Shown here in pieces: positions 1 to 11,900 of a DNA stretch of 15,548 nt (positions within the stretch are counted from its first letter, which is position 1; every line of letters starts with the position of its first letter). The position numbers and the translations under genes were made by a program. Source of the DNA: Smittium mucronatum (Eukaryota; Kickxellomycota; Harpellomycetes; Harpellales; Legeriomycetaceae); NCBI GenBank assembly GCA_001953115.1, contig LSSL01000027.1, positions 17,020 through 32,567 on the forward strand, read 5' to 3'. The notes beneath the pieces were generated by a model. The model saw nothing but the letters and a program-made list of their open reading frames with translations. It ran no database searches and was not told the DNA's origin.

Positions 1-146
<146 letters not shown>

Positions 147-348
147 CTGATTAATTGAATAATGATTTCATAATCAAAATTTATCTGACTTTTGTGTTTT
201 TTTTTTAAATTAAAATTTTTATTTTAAAATACTAAAAGCATCCTTTAATATTTTTTAAAAATCGTTATTATTTATAAAATTGAAGCATAGAATAAAAATT
301 TTCATTTAATATTCCTATAATTATATAAAACAGAAACAATTCAAGCAT

Positions 349-681
349 ATGACAACTGACTTAGATAAGATTTATTGAAAGGTGGCTGGAATATTTTTAT
401 TTTTAGTAGTAGATATTGATCAAAAAGATTATTTTGATAATAATTTTTTTAACAATTTAAGCATGAAAATTATTTTTACAAAAATTGATAGCTCAAATGC
501 TGAAAAATATGATTTAATTACTTTATATTCTAGTGAAGAGGGTTTTATTTATTTAATTTGCCTTATTTTTCTAAACTTAAAGGTCATCTTTAGAGTAGAA
601 AAAAATCTATTAGATGACTGGATATTTTTGTCTATATGATTATTAATTTTTTTGATACAATTTTCGATTAAAATAACATAA
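349..681 (+). other. Weak open frame, intact only if TGA is read through; probably chance
   Basis: From an ATG at 349 this frame runs 110 codons to TAA at 679 if the in-frame TGA codons at 376 and 637 are ignored. Under the standard code the longest piece is 382-639 (85 codons from a GTG). The frame is free of TAA and TAG from 310. The translation has a hydrophobic stretch near residues 13-21 (GIFLFLVVD), an acidic and asparagine-rich middle (near QKDYFDNN), a second hydrophobic stretch (FIYLICLIFLN), and a hydrophobic tail that includes the second TGA. I recognise no family, and there is no ribosome-binding site ahead of the ATG. One or two stretches this long are expected by chance in 15 kb of such DNA. 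A decayed gene is the alternative. Confidence 0.1.
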
Positions 682-2284
682 AATTGTGCGATAGTAAAAA
701 AAAAAATCACAAAAATTTAAAAAATATCATAAAAATATATAAAGCATATATTAGAAAAATTTGGTGCTTAAAATGGTAGTTGCGGATTTTTTATGAGAAT
801 CCAAGTCTTCGATGCTAAAATGAGCGTTATTTTACTGCTTTAAAAAATAAAAAACTGAATTTCATTTTCAAATTTATATATTTAAAATTTCGGCCATTTA
901 TAAAAGTGTTAATACTTTTTTTTTGAAATTATTTTATTTAAATAGCAAGATATTATTTCTTTATTTCAAATAAAAGAAAAACTTATATTCATATTTAAAT
1001 TATGCTTTTCATCATATCAAGAAATACTATCTATCTTATAGTTATAATTACCAAAATGATGTTTTATAAAAAAGGGTTTTACCAGGAATAAGATTTTTTT
1101 CTGGTTATTAGTTGTTTTAATTATATAACCAATCATCAGATGCCTTTTTTACAAATAATTATTAAATAAAAGATAACTGCATTCTGAAATACTAGTTTAA
1201 ATTCATTTGGAGAACAAATATTTCATAATTAAGTATAAAAAAAATCATACTCTGACCTCAAACTCCTATTAAAATCTTTCGTAAAACTTTTCGAACGTTC
1301 TATAGAATTAACATAAATAAATTTATAAAATCTCTTTGATTTGTTAAATATATTTAAAATAAATTTGTCTTTTTGTTTATTTTGGTTTCATATGTATCGC
1401 AAAAATTAATTTTTGTATTGTTTCTGATTTTTAAAAAACATTTTATATATTTTTTTCATGACAACATAGATATGAGAATGAGGGGAGGCATAAAATTTTC
1501 AAAAAAAAAACCGAAAAATCTATTATTTTGGTTTTATTCAAAATAACTTAGAAAAATAATGTATTTTTATTATTTTACTCTATCATTTATCACAATTTAT
1601 AACTTTTCGTTCTATATAATTCAATTTTAACCTTGATTATTTTAAAATGAATAGTTCTCTAAAGTTATAATTTCTTTGAAATTAAATTTTAAATATTATA
1701 TAAAATTGAGTTTTAGGAATATTTTTTCTTTGATCAGATTGATTAAAATAGAATCAAGTTGCGTTTATTTTTTCATATTAAACTTATGTACCATTCAATA
1801 TTAATTATAATAGTATGGAGAAATAATACAAAAATTAAGTATTGTTCTAAAATTATACCAATTCAAATACCACTGACAACTTTTAGTTTAACGGTAATTA
1901 AATTTATTTTTTTTCTTTTATAAATTATATTAAATCATATTCTCCGTATGGTTGAAACCCCTCTTTTAAGCTATACTGTCTGGCTAGCAACAGGATGATG
2001 AAAGTATTTAGATTTAAGAGTATTTATTAGTTAATTGGAAAAAAAAAATCTTTTATAAGTCTATCTAACCGAAATTGGGTTTTTTTATAAATTTTGCCAT
2101 TATCATTATTAAAATATTTCAATATTTGTTTCAATCACAAAAAAAAAAAAATTATCTGAATATTCATGAATATTTGTGAGAAGCAATAAAACGGAGAGGT
2201 TTTTATTTTATTTTATTTATATTAATTCATTTTAAATAACAATTTATAATTTTAATTTGATATAATTCGTAAATTTAGTCTTAA
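682..2284. other. AT-rich non-coding stretch
   Basis: No credible gene in either strand. The stretch holds A and T homopolymers, including an A13 run at 2139-2151. A slightly GC-richer segment at 1940-1995 contains TCTCCGTATGG and GAAACCCCTC. One copy of a 16-base repeat lies at 1770-1785. I see no tRNA-like T arm or rRNA core motif. Confidence 0.7.
1770..1792 (+). repeat. Short direct repeat, copy 1
   Basis: TTTTCATATTAAACTT at 1770-1785 recurs exactly at 2286-2301. Both copies continue into GTACC, directly in copy 2 and after two extra bases (AT) in copy 1. The sequences on either side do not align clearly, so this is either a relic of an old duplication or coincidence in AT-rich DNA. The GTACC match makes coincidence less likely. 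Confidence 0.4.
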
Positions 2285-2512
2285 GTTTTCATATTAAACT
2301 TGTACCTAGTAATAACTTCTAGATTACCTGAGTCTTCTAAGCTGTGTAAAAAAATTGGAATTTATGATGCTTTAAAAAGATCTTATCTTATTTTATTTTA
2401 TTTTAGACCCTGTATTTATTCTATTAGCACCATATGTTATTTTTTAAATATTAATTATTTAAAAAAACATTATTTTCCAAAATATTATTGCATATTTAGT
2501 GTGATAAAATAA
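2285..2512 (+). other. Weak open frame without recognisable product; probably chance
   Basis: This frame is open for 75 codons between TAA codons at 2282 and 2510. It has no ATG at its front: the only start candidate is TTG at 2300, giving 70 residues. The translation is rich in Ile, Tyr, Phe and Lys, with one less biased stretch near the front (TSRLPESSKLCKK). The same frame stays fairly poor in stops to about 2,940, and its first TGA comes only near 2,950. That would suit a code in which TAA and TAG are sense, but such TGA-free runs are common in DNA with so little G. No domain is recognised. Confidence 0.07.
2286..2306 (+). repeat. Short direct repeat, copy 2
   Basis: This is the second copy of the 16-base word at 1770, followed directly by GTACC. 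It lies at the start of the weak open frame 2285-2512, so any start codon proposed there (TTG at 2300) would sit inside the repeat. That counts against the frame being a gene. Confidence 0.4.
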
Positions 2513-2640
2513 TTCATTTATCATCATTTTGTTTTTTTAATGAATTATGGTATAAAAAATGTTTACTCTTATGAAAGATAGAACTTGGAAAAAGAATTTG
2601 AATTTTTTTTTTTGTAAAGCCATTTTCCACAAATCAAATC

Positions 2641-2653
2641 ATATATATATATA
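2641..2653. repeat. Short (AT)n repeat
   Basis: Six AT units plus A, perfect. It lies about 27 bases after a T11 run (2603-2613). Confidence 0.9.
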
Positions 2654-5481
2654 GAAATATCGTAGTTAAAATATTTAAATGACACTCTAATAGATTTTAT
2701 ATTAAAAAAACGGGTTTTCCTATTCATATAAATAAATAAATTTTCACACATTAATATAAATTAGAGTTTTATTTTAACTACATTAAATTTATAAACATCA
2801 TATTTATATTTTTTCATGCTCCATTATTATCCAGAAAAAAGCTTTATAAATAAATTCATTAAAAATATTGTAATAAATGTAAAGCATATTGTAGTTTTTC
2901 AAATTATTTATCCTTTTCAATAGTTAAATCCAAGTTAAATTTAAATATCTTGCTAATCCTGAATTATAATTATTATTTTCTAAACTTCACAACAGAATAA
3001 TTATGGCTAAAAATTCTCTTTGTAAAACTTTTAAAAATCCGTGTTTTTGATTTTGATGGATGGTTAAAGTTTATAAAAGTAGAATACAAATATTTTAACT
3101 AAAATTGGATTGGCAGTACAAAAATCCGACTAATATTAGTTAAATTCAGATTTTTAAATCGAATTTAGCTTAAAAAACGCCTAAAAACTCCCAATTTTCC
3201 ATAAAACATTTTTATTTTTAAAATTGATTAGGTAAAGAATATTTATAATAATATAGCCTGAAAAAATAAAAAAAACTTAATTTCCACACTTTTAAAAAAG
3301 GTTTATTTAATAAATACTCGAATTTTTGAATAGATAAATTTGAAAAAAAATTATTTAGTAAAAAAAAAATATTTGCGTTTTAAAAGTTAAGCTTTCTTTT
3401 GTACTATATTTAATAATTTATTTTTTAGAATTTTCGTGACTTTATATAGTTTAAAACCAATGCTACAATTTCTTTTTTCTTTAAAAAAATCAAGATATCT
3501 AATAGCACGAGTATTTTTCGTTTTTTCATTTTCCATAATCTTTTAAAATAAATAAAAATTGATGCTTATTTATTCTTAAAACAATACATATAAATATTGC
3601 TGAAAAAAAAAGAATTAAAATTAAAATTTGATAATCGATTTTACAATTTTCGAGAAAAAATTTTAAGCTATTTAAATTTTTAATTTTATAATATAATTTA
3701 TAAAACTTGTTCTTTTAGTAATTGATCCATTTCAGCAATTTTTTATAATAAAAACGTTTAAAATAATGATTATTTATGAACTTAAACCAAATAATTAAAA
3801 AAATTGTTAAAAAATGTCTATATTAGGAATCTTCGTTATTAATTTAAACCTTTGAATATTCTGAAAAAAATTTAAAGTCATTATTTTTTATTCACCCCTT
3901 TTTTAAAAATTTAAAACCGAATGCTATATCTTTATATTCAAACAAACATTGATGTAAATATTAAGGTTAATATTAAATATTTTTTCAATAAATTAAAATA
4001 AATCCATAAATTGCCCGAATTATTTAAAATAAGACGACTGCTTTTATACTTCATACACTTCTCTTCGTTCATTTTATAAATAGGTTTTATGAATGAGTAT
4101 TTTTTAAATTAAAAAAAGCTTTTTATTGAATTTTGGTAACATCAAGTTAAAATAAAATTGTATAATCAAGGATATATACTCGAAAAATTAAATTCTGTAA
4201 TATTGATGCCAAATATTCAAAAATATAATCGAAGTAAAAATGATAAAAAACTTGAGTTATCTGTTCTTTTTAAAGATAAAAATTAAATTAATTTTTTTTT
4301 TATTAATAAAATTAAAGATTATAGTCATTGGCTAAGGTTTTTGATTTATATACGATTTTTTTAGCGATTCTGACTGTTTTTATGGGAATTCAATCCAAGT
4401 TCTAATTGCAAAAATATTTGATAGAATAAGAATCGATTTACTTTCATTCTAAATCCAAAGGGAATTTCAGCAAAAAAAGTCTTATTAATGTACATTCATA
4501 TATAGAATAAATATTTGATTAAAATACTCAAAACTATTTAAATAATATAAGAATATTCCTAATAAATTTATCACAATAAAAATAATAGAGCAGAATTTAA
4601 ATATATATACTTCTAATTCATATTTTAAAAAATTACAATTATTTTATAAACATAATTCTAAATTATACAATGCGACTTTTAAAAGTTTATTTTTCAAAAA
4701 ATCTTAAGAAAAATTGAAATAAAACTCATAAATTTTGATTTTGAAAAATTAATAGTGGTATTATTTATAAGAAAAAATGGTTTATAAATTAGTTTAAATT
4801 TGCATTGATAATTATACATTTAAAATATAAAAAATCAGTAAGATCTAAAACTAATAATTTCCAAAATCGGAATGGGTTTTTTTTGAATATTATATAAATA
4901 TTGCAAAATCTAAGATTAAAGTTATAAAATTTCGATAAATTTGACCATATTTATGTAATTATTATAAAAAATTATTATTATAAGAATTTTCTATAATAAA
5001 GAAATTTATTATTTTTATTATTGGCCATACTCTCCAAAAAAATTTAATGCAAAGCATCTTAATATTTCTCGGAATAAAATAAATTACAAACTCCGGATAA
5101 CCAACTCAAAGTTTATTTAAATTAAAAATAATTTTTATTTTATTTATTATGAAGTTTTGAAATAAATTCTTCGTAAGTAAAATCAAATCGCTTCATGAAA
5201 TTATAAAATCATCAACTTTTTCACTTTGTTTCACTTATGTTTATTTAATAGTAAACCTCTGATTTTTATAAAAAATTTACCGATAATAAATATAATAAGT
5301 TTAAATCGAAAAAAATATTATCAGAGTATTATTTGATTGACATGCTTTTCTTAGAAAAAACTGTGAAAAAAAGAGTTTTATTTGAATTTAAGGGGATATT
5401 TTTTTATAAGTAATAAAAAAAAAAAAGCGAAAAAGTTTTTTTTTGTAATTTCTCGAATTAATTAAATAGATGACTTGATAA

Positions 5482-5501
5482 ATATATACATATATATATA
5501 T
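5482..5501. repeat. Imperfect (TA)n repeat
   Basis: A TA-repeat tract interrupted by one C near 5489. It is simple low-complexity sequence with no coding context. Confidence 0.85.
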
Positions 5502-6324
5502 TTAGAAAAACTATAGAAAAAAATTTTTCTCAAAATATTGGCGAGGATTTTTTTTAATTGACCGCCTACAAATAATTCTAATTTCATGCCTTAGAATACT
5601 ATAAATTTATATAAAGTATACATTTGGCTGTGTTTTTCAATATAAATAAAATTAATATGAATCTTAATCCTTAATTTTTATGTGTATTATAAGGTTTCTT
5701 AATAAAAAAAAAATTTTTTTTCATCTTTTTTTTTCTTAGTAATTAGATATAGTATTTTTTATAAGTAGGCTAAAATTTTCATATTTTCTAATCATAAATA
5801 GGGAATAAATTTATGATTTTTCAAAAATCACAAAAGCTAAAAACCACTCAATAAATATATTTAACTATTATTTATTTATTTTTATAAGACATTAAATACT
5901 AAAAGTGCTAAATTTTAAAATTGAAAATCTTTAGACTAGAAAAATAATACCGCTCTTTTTTATAATAAAAAAACCACCAATCCACCTATTGCATTTATTT
6001 CGATTTATAATAATTAACCAATTTCAAAATATGTTTTTTAAATTCAAAGTTCTTAAATATAATTTTTTTAATTAAATTGTAATACAGAAATTTTCCAAAT
6101 CTATATTAAATCCCCTTGTATCTTATATTCAGGTTGTGTAATAAAAATTTACCAATATATACATCTGATTGTTATAAAATGTCTTGAAGTTACATTCTAA
6201 TCTCCATAAAGGTGATTTTCGATTAAAATTTGCCATTTAGTTCCAATAAAGGTAATTTGAAACTGCCTCTTTTTAATATTATATATATGGATACTAAATA
6301 TGAGTTTTTTGAAATATAAATATT

Positions 6325-6376
6325 ATTTGATTTACGGAGAAATCTATTTTTATTTTTTAAATTATGTAAATCAAAT
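6325..6376. repeat. 11-bp inverted repeat
   Basis: ATTTGATTTAC at 6325-6335 pairs perfectly with GTAAATCAAAT at 6366-6376, with a 30-base loop. It overlaps the left arm of the 6333/6418 inverted repeat, so the two foldings are mutually exclusive at that edge. Confidence 0.4.
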
Positions 6377-6427
6377 TCATCTAGAAAATTGGCTAAAATT
6401 TCTCTTATATTATATATTTTCTCCGTA
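6333..6427. mobile_element. Possible miniature TA-flanked inverted-repeat element
   Basis: TACGGAGAAA at 6333-6342 is the exact reverse complement of TTTCTCCGTA at 6418-6427. Read as a Tc1/mariner-type relic, this gives TA target duplications flanking 8-bp termini CGGAGAAA and TTTCTCCG around a 95-bp unit. The arms carry four G/C bases in a region where these are scarce. Against this, the arms are short, the inside has no coding trace, and 10-base inverted repeats occur often by chance in AT-rich DNA. The related words TCTCCGTATGG (1941) and ACGGAGAGG (2194) elsewhere in the window may be other copies. A family of copies in the genome would be needed to confirm it. Confidence 0.15.
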
Positions 6428-6479
6428 TAAATAATGCTGGTATTTCTGTAATTAAGATGTTATAATCCAATGAAAAAAT

Positions 6480-6528
6480 AAAAGCTAATAATCAAAAACT
6501 CTCTTATGAAATTTTATTATTGGCTTTT
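6480..6528. other. Hairpin with a 13-bp stem
   Basis: AAAAGCTAATAAT at 6480-6492 pairs with ATTATTGGCTTTT at 6516-6528: twelve Watson-Crick pairs and one G:U on the plus strand. After one mismatch, three more A:T pairs close the loop. It lies 52 bases after the 6333-6427 inverted repeat. The stem is mostly A:T and shorter than a typical pre-microRNA, and no promoter or terminator context is visible. Confidence 0.3.
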
Positions 6529-6540
6529 TTAATGCTAATA

Positions 6541-8049
6541 AAGTTTACTGGAAATTTTTCAAATTTATATATAGAGTATAAATATAAAATAGACTATTTT
6601 TAGTTAAATCTTAGTTAAAATGAATACTTTATTGGTTTTAGATGAATGATAATTTATAGAATGTATTATAAATTTAAAAATATGATTTTATCGATGAATT
6701 AAAGCTTATTAAAAAAACTCTAAACAAATTTATATAGGAGTTTATTATAATTATTCTTTTCAGGAAATATTTTTTAAAATCCGTATTTAAATTTAACTAT
6801 TATAAAATTATATTTTCAATGTTACACAAACTTTTTTTTTATGGCTCTAATTTTGAAATCTCAAATAAATGAATAAGACGTATAATAAAAAAATAGACAT
6901 TTTATGAATTACTAATATATTTATTATAAATCTTATTTTTAGACCTTGATAAATGAACCACTAAACTAATTATGCTAAAAGGTTTATTTATTCAATGTCA
7001 AAGTAAAAAAAATTCCATAAAAATATATCTCAATGTATTCTTTCGTGAAAATTTAAAGGTTAAAAAAGTCTGTATACAAAATTAAGAGTTCATTTACAAA
7101 TATTTTCATTTACATATAAAATTGATATATTCATACAAAAATATTTTTTAACCAGTAATATATATTGAAATTTTAATTAAAATTATATAAAAAACTGGAA
7201 ACTTGTTCGATTCGCCCAAAATTTTTATTCAAAAATTTTCTAATCCATTTTTTTTTTTTCTCCGCTGCTAATTACATCAATATATACCCAATTTCTAAAT
7301 ATCTGTTAAGCATAAAGATAAGATTAATCACTATAAGTCCTTCTCCGAATTTATATTTATCAAAAAACAGGTAAATTAGTGAAATTTTAAAAAAAAAATT
7401 ATAAAAAATCTGGACAATCTCAAATAAAAAGCGGGACATTGATATTCTACACCAAATTACATTTCTTCGACTGGAAGCGACTCAGTAAAACGAAAATTAC
7501 CGAAATAAAATAAGTATCAAATAAAAATAAATATATTCTGCATTTATCATATTATAAAAAGTCCTCGTATAATTTAGAAATCTTTTTAAAATTTAACTTT
7601 ATAAAAATTTGAAATAAGATCTAAAAATTTATTTGAGGACCACTTTTAAACAGTTTTTTTAAAAAAAACATTTTTTATTTTATGCGATTTAATGAGAAAT
7701 ATCTTGTATAATTAGTCCTTTTTTTTTTATAAGAATATTCTAATCTCAGATTAAATTTATTTATAATATAATATAGGATGATAGAATGATTTTCATTTTT
7801 GGAGTTTATGTGTTTATAGATTTTACATGGTATTAGATTTTAAAACAAGTTTATATTACTTTATTTAATTTATTTAAATAGAAATAGAAATATGATAAAT
7901 CACAATTTTTTTATCATTATTCACTATTAATTAAAGAGCTTTTAGCAATACACATTGATTTTCCAACATTTTTCTTGATTTCTAAAAAAGTGGAGTTGAT
8001 AAGAATTAAGCTGACTTCCATTTTCAAAAGATGATATATGTGGTTAAAT
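6541..8049. other. AT-rich non-coding stretch
   Basis: No supported gene. It includes a T12 run at 7248-7259 followed by CTCCGC, and GTTCGATTCG at 7204-7213, which resembles a tRNA T loop but lacks a pairing T stem. Stops occur in every frame at short intervals. Confidence 0.7.
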
Positions 8050-8970
8050 TTATTATTTATTAAAAAATTAAAACAGCTACAGCTTACATCTTCCGATCAT
8101 TAATAAATAATGGCTCTTTGATAGGTCAAACCCCTTATAATATGGATGTGCATTTTTGATGCTTTCATGGATGCTACACAACTCATTTTACATATACTAT
8201 TCTAATAATTTTTCTTTAAGATTTTTTTCAGAAGAGACTATAATTTCGAGGCCCTTGTGAGATTCAAGATCATAATAAAAAAATTGTAGCTTTTTTATAT
8301 AAATACTTTCTATTATATGCGATTTTTTCAAAATAAAGTTACTTATTTGACACAATACCTTTTAAACCCTATAAACACGAGCTTATGAGATCGACTATTT
8401 TAGATTTTTTCCTGTTTAGATACCTAAACTTTAAAGTTAAGTTGGATCTCTTAAATGATTGTTTGGTACTAGGGCCGAATAGATATATAATTTCATACCA
8501 CTCATAATTTTTTCTATTATAATTTTCTTCAAAATTTTGAACTATATAATAAATTTCCTCGAACTACCCTTTTTTTTTATTTTTAAAAACAGAATAATAA
8601 ATTTCTTCGTACTTAAATTTTTTTTTTAATCTAACATCTTAGGAAAAGTTTTCTCTATAAATATCTGAACAAGATTTTGAGATTTTTTTCACATTTCGAT
8701 ACAATCGTGCCCAAAAATTGATCCTCTTGCTTCCGGGTCTAAACATATGAACAAAATTTATTATGTATGGATTTGAGCCCAATATAAGTTTTTTCGAGTC
8801 GAAAATTAGCTATAATGAGCAGGATTTTTTTTTATTTCTTTAAGACACCATTGATAACTGTATATTTACTCACTTTTAACAATAGTAAATGTTATGAGCG
8901 TGAATAATCCATTCAAAAATGCTACTCCTAGTACAATTATTTGATATCGTAGGTTAACAAATTTATCTGT
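8050..8970 (+). pseudogene. GC-richer island with one stop-poor frame; possible decayed coding sequence
   Basis: Sampled 60-base lines here run from about 27 to 37 percent G+C, against 15-25 percent around it. In one plus-strand frame (codons starting at 8064, 8067 and so on), 8064-8504 has four stops in 147 codons and 8661-8840 has one in 60, fewer than such DNA should give. These stretches are also less biased toward Ile, Lys and Asn than elsewhere, with short runs such as IGQTPYNMDV, LNDCLVLGPNRY and LILLLPGLN. The part between, 8505-8660, is full of stops. I recognise no family. It could be an old gene or transposon fragment, an exon series, or only a compositional patch. There is no intact start or continuous frame. 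Confidence 0.17.
8791..8805. other. 15-base dyad-symmetric site
   Basis: TTTTCGA-G-TCGAAAA has seven perfectly complementary bases on each side of a single central G. It lies inside the GC-richer island. The geometry suits a dimeric DNA-binding protein better than a hairpin, but no promoter or gene gives it a context. Confidence 0.25.
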
Positions 8971-11900
8971 GTTATAAACGTGAAAATTTTTTTATTTAAG
9001 GCTGATTTATTAAAAATTACGAAGTAATAAAAGTTTTGGGCTAACTTAATAATTCAAATTTTATCATGAATTTAATGAGTAAAATATTGTAAAAAATGAA
9101 AATTTACTTGGATCTAAATTAAACCCATTTATAAAATTTGACGTTCATGTTCAGAAAAATTTTATATTTGATTTTTGATTTTAATAATAGAGTTTTTAAA
9201 TTTTTTATTTTTTATTCTTAAACTAGATAAAAATGTGTATATATTTTTGGGAAGAAGTTCAAACCCCTGATCTTTTAAGTTCTTTTTAATTTCCATTATT
9301 ATTTTGCAATCCCATTTATATTCATTTATTTTTATCTAAAGTGTTTCCCGAAAGGTAGAATTTTTCTGGATTTTTTTTATTATATAAATTTTAATATTAT
9401 TAATATATATAAATATATTTTATCTTGAGCCAAAATTGCAGCGTTTTTCTATTCCTGTAGAGTTATAAAGTCAATTTGAATTTTTTTAAATCTTTTCTAG
9501 TGAGTATTAAACATTGAATGATGCAAGATTCTTAATCGAAACCCCAAAGCTCTTCAACTTCCTTCAATTATATTTTCTTTTTTGTTGAATTTTTTAAAAT
9601 ATTCTTGATAAAATTTATGAGTATATACTATTTATCTTACCTTTAAGTTAAAATAAGCTTGTAATTAAAAAAATACGAAAATTTTAAATTTTTAAAAATT
9701 CAATTATAAATTATGCTCCAGGTATTTATAATTGTTAAATTTTCGATATTATTTTTATAAATTATAGGAGATTGACAAATAGAACGATAATTTTTTAAGT
9801 GGAAATCAAATTAACATGCATTTTGGAATTCTAAATGGTACGAAATAGTGTGACTATGATGAAAGAGTTACTAAAAAAACGGATTCCGCAAATTAAAACG
9901 ATTATGGAATTTTTTATAATATACGTAAATTTATAATAGATATTACTGGATAAAAATTATTTTTGCATGAAATCGACCAATTTTTTATGAATATGTCTAT
10001 TTTTGTATATGGACGATTAATTTTGTATAACGATATTTTTATCCGAATTTAAAAGTGTATTCGCGTAAAAATTTTACTTTTATTTTTATTTCCCATAAGT
10101 GCGATATTTACAATTAATCAATTCTAAAATTTTTATATTAGGCGGTTATCGACATAGTTTTATTCTCATTTTCAAAAAGATGAATGTAAAATATACACAT
10201 TATTTATTCTCGATAATAAATGTACTTAAATTATTCTTTGTTATGAGTTTTTTCGAATACATCATCTATAAATATATTTTTTTGAAAAAAAACGAATTAT
10301 TTTCACTGGAGTACAATTTTTATCTAATCTTTTAAAAATAACTCTAATTTATTTATTATATAAAGAAAAATTGAAAAATTATCTTGATTTTTTTTTTTTT
10401 TTGGCGATAGTAAGGTAAAATTTTCAAATTAAATGATATTTGGTAAGATTTAGGTATTTTTGATATGATCAGAGCTTAAATATTTCGAAAATAATGCATT
10501 CAAAATTAAATCATTCTAATCCCTTACCAAAATTTTCAGCTTTTTATTTTTTTACTATCTAAAATAGTATGTTACAAAGAAATCTATGGATAAAACTTTA
10601 TTTAGCTTAAGTTTAAGAATAGACAAGATAATAGTTAAAATAATTAATAAAAAATAAAACTTATAGTTTTATCTTTCTATATTAACACCTCTCTCTCTTC
10701 AAAAAATCGGAAATCAAATAAATAGTTTATTTTCGAAACAAAATTTTGGAAGATAAGTTTAATAATAAGAAGGTAAAAGGTAAATTTTTATAATATCATA
10801 AAGGTGGTTTACCTTAAATATTTTTGTGTTCAATTACTTATACTACCTATCTTTGATTTTTTTAGATAGCTTTTTATTTTTATTAGAATGAGAGTATTTA
10901 ATAATAAAATTTATACCATTTAGAAATAATCAAAATTTACTATTTAAATATGTCATGAAATATACATATATTATTTAAAACTTTTTCGAGGAGATTTTTT
11001 AAGGAACATTTTTTTTCTGGATCTAATTATAAATTTCTTTGATTGGGATGGATATTATGCTGAAATTTCAAACTAACTGGGTGAAATTATAAGAATTAAG
11101 TATTATTAATATTTTAAAATAATTTAGTATTATTTAAACATGATAATAAGTTATAATAAACCCAATACCTGCATCACACTTTCCTTAAACGCTATTTTTA
11201 AAATATTCTGATTTTTATTTTAAAAACTCAAGTGAAAAAATTAAATTTAGATATTAGAGCCACCTATGGATTAAAAAAAATAATAATTTAATAATTATAT
11301 ACATATTAAGCTTCGAATTTTGTCAAAGACTTTCTAAAAGTTGAATTGAAACTTTAAAAATGGTGTTTTTTTGAATTTTAAAAAGATATGAGTTTTAAAC
11401 CAAATCCTATCCATTTTTTTTTAAAAAAAATAATTCTTAATAAAATTTTTTATATTTATAAAATAAAACAAAAAGACACTCTTTTTTTATTGGTAAAAAG
11501 ATCTATAAAAAGCAAATTTACTGGTTTTAATTTAGGAAAATTTAAGCTTTTAAGTTACTGAAATTTTGAAAGTCAATAATTTGAATGGTATAAATATGAT
11601 TAGATATAAGATTTTTATTTTATGAATAAATTGGGTTTAAAAAGAGTTTTCAAAAAAAACTACTTGAAACTCATGAAAATCTCATGTATGAGTTATTCTG
11701 TAATTTTTCGCAGGAAACCTCATTAAATTTGATCAGCTTTTTACTATTTTTTTGTGAGATATATTTTTTGAAAATGGCTTTAGAAAATTTTTATTTATTT
11801 GATTGATTTTTTAAACTTTTTTGAAGTTTTTACCATTTGGAAACTTTAAAAAGAATAACTTCTATTTCCATATATTATAAATTGATTTTGAAGGAAATTT

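Larger units (their letters stand above)
2513..6324. other. Long AT-rich non-coding stretch
   Basis: Stops are dense in all frames. The only sizeable open frame is on the minus strand at 2569-2751 (60 codons), which partly reads through a TA microsatellite and looks accidental. Contents are A/T runs, short TA repeats at 2641 and 5482, and scattered copies of common words such as TTTATAAA. I see no gene, RNA or mobile-element signature. Confidence 0.7.

Noticed and set aside
1944..2200. CTCCGTA at 1943 and ACGGAGA at 2194 as the ends of a second inverted-repeat element
   Set aside because: The complementary part is only about seven bases and lacks TA on the right side, so it is too weak to call alone. 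It is kept only as a possible relative of 6333-6427.
2569..2751. Minus-strand open frame of 60 codons
   Set aside because: It partly reads through the AT microsatellite at 2641 and has only low-complexity Ile/Tyr/Lys/Phe content.
788..4400. Possible diverged repeat: TTTTTATG(A/G)GAAT then CCAAGT at 788-806 and 4377-4400
   Set aside because: The match is short, needs a 5-base gap, and fades at once on both sides.
7204..7213. GTTCGATTCG as a tRNA T loop
   Set aside because: The flanking bases do not form a T stem, and no acceptor, D or anticodon arm is found at the right distance.
8148..8215. Resemblance to the start of mitochondrial cytochrome oxidase subunit 2 (an F-x-D-A-T word)
   Set aside because: Only four residues agree. 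The following copper-site and membrane segments of that family are not found, so a nuclear copy of mitochondrial DNA is not supported.
10099..10335. Plus-strand open frame of 78 codons
   Set aside because: It starts at GTG directly after a TAA, has no ribosome-binding site, no recognisable motif, and the Phe/Ile/Lys/Tyr composition of translated AT-rich spacer.
11668..11694. AACTCAT / ATGAGTT hairpin
   Set aside because: A 7-bp stem with a 13-base loop is common by chance in sequence of this composition and has no gene context.
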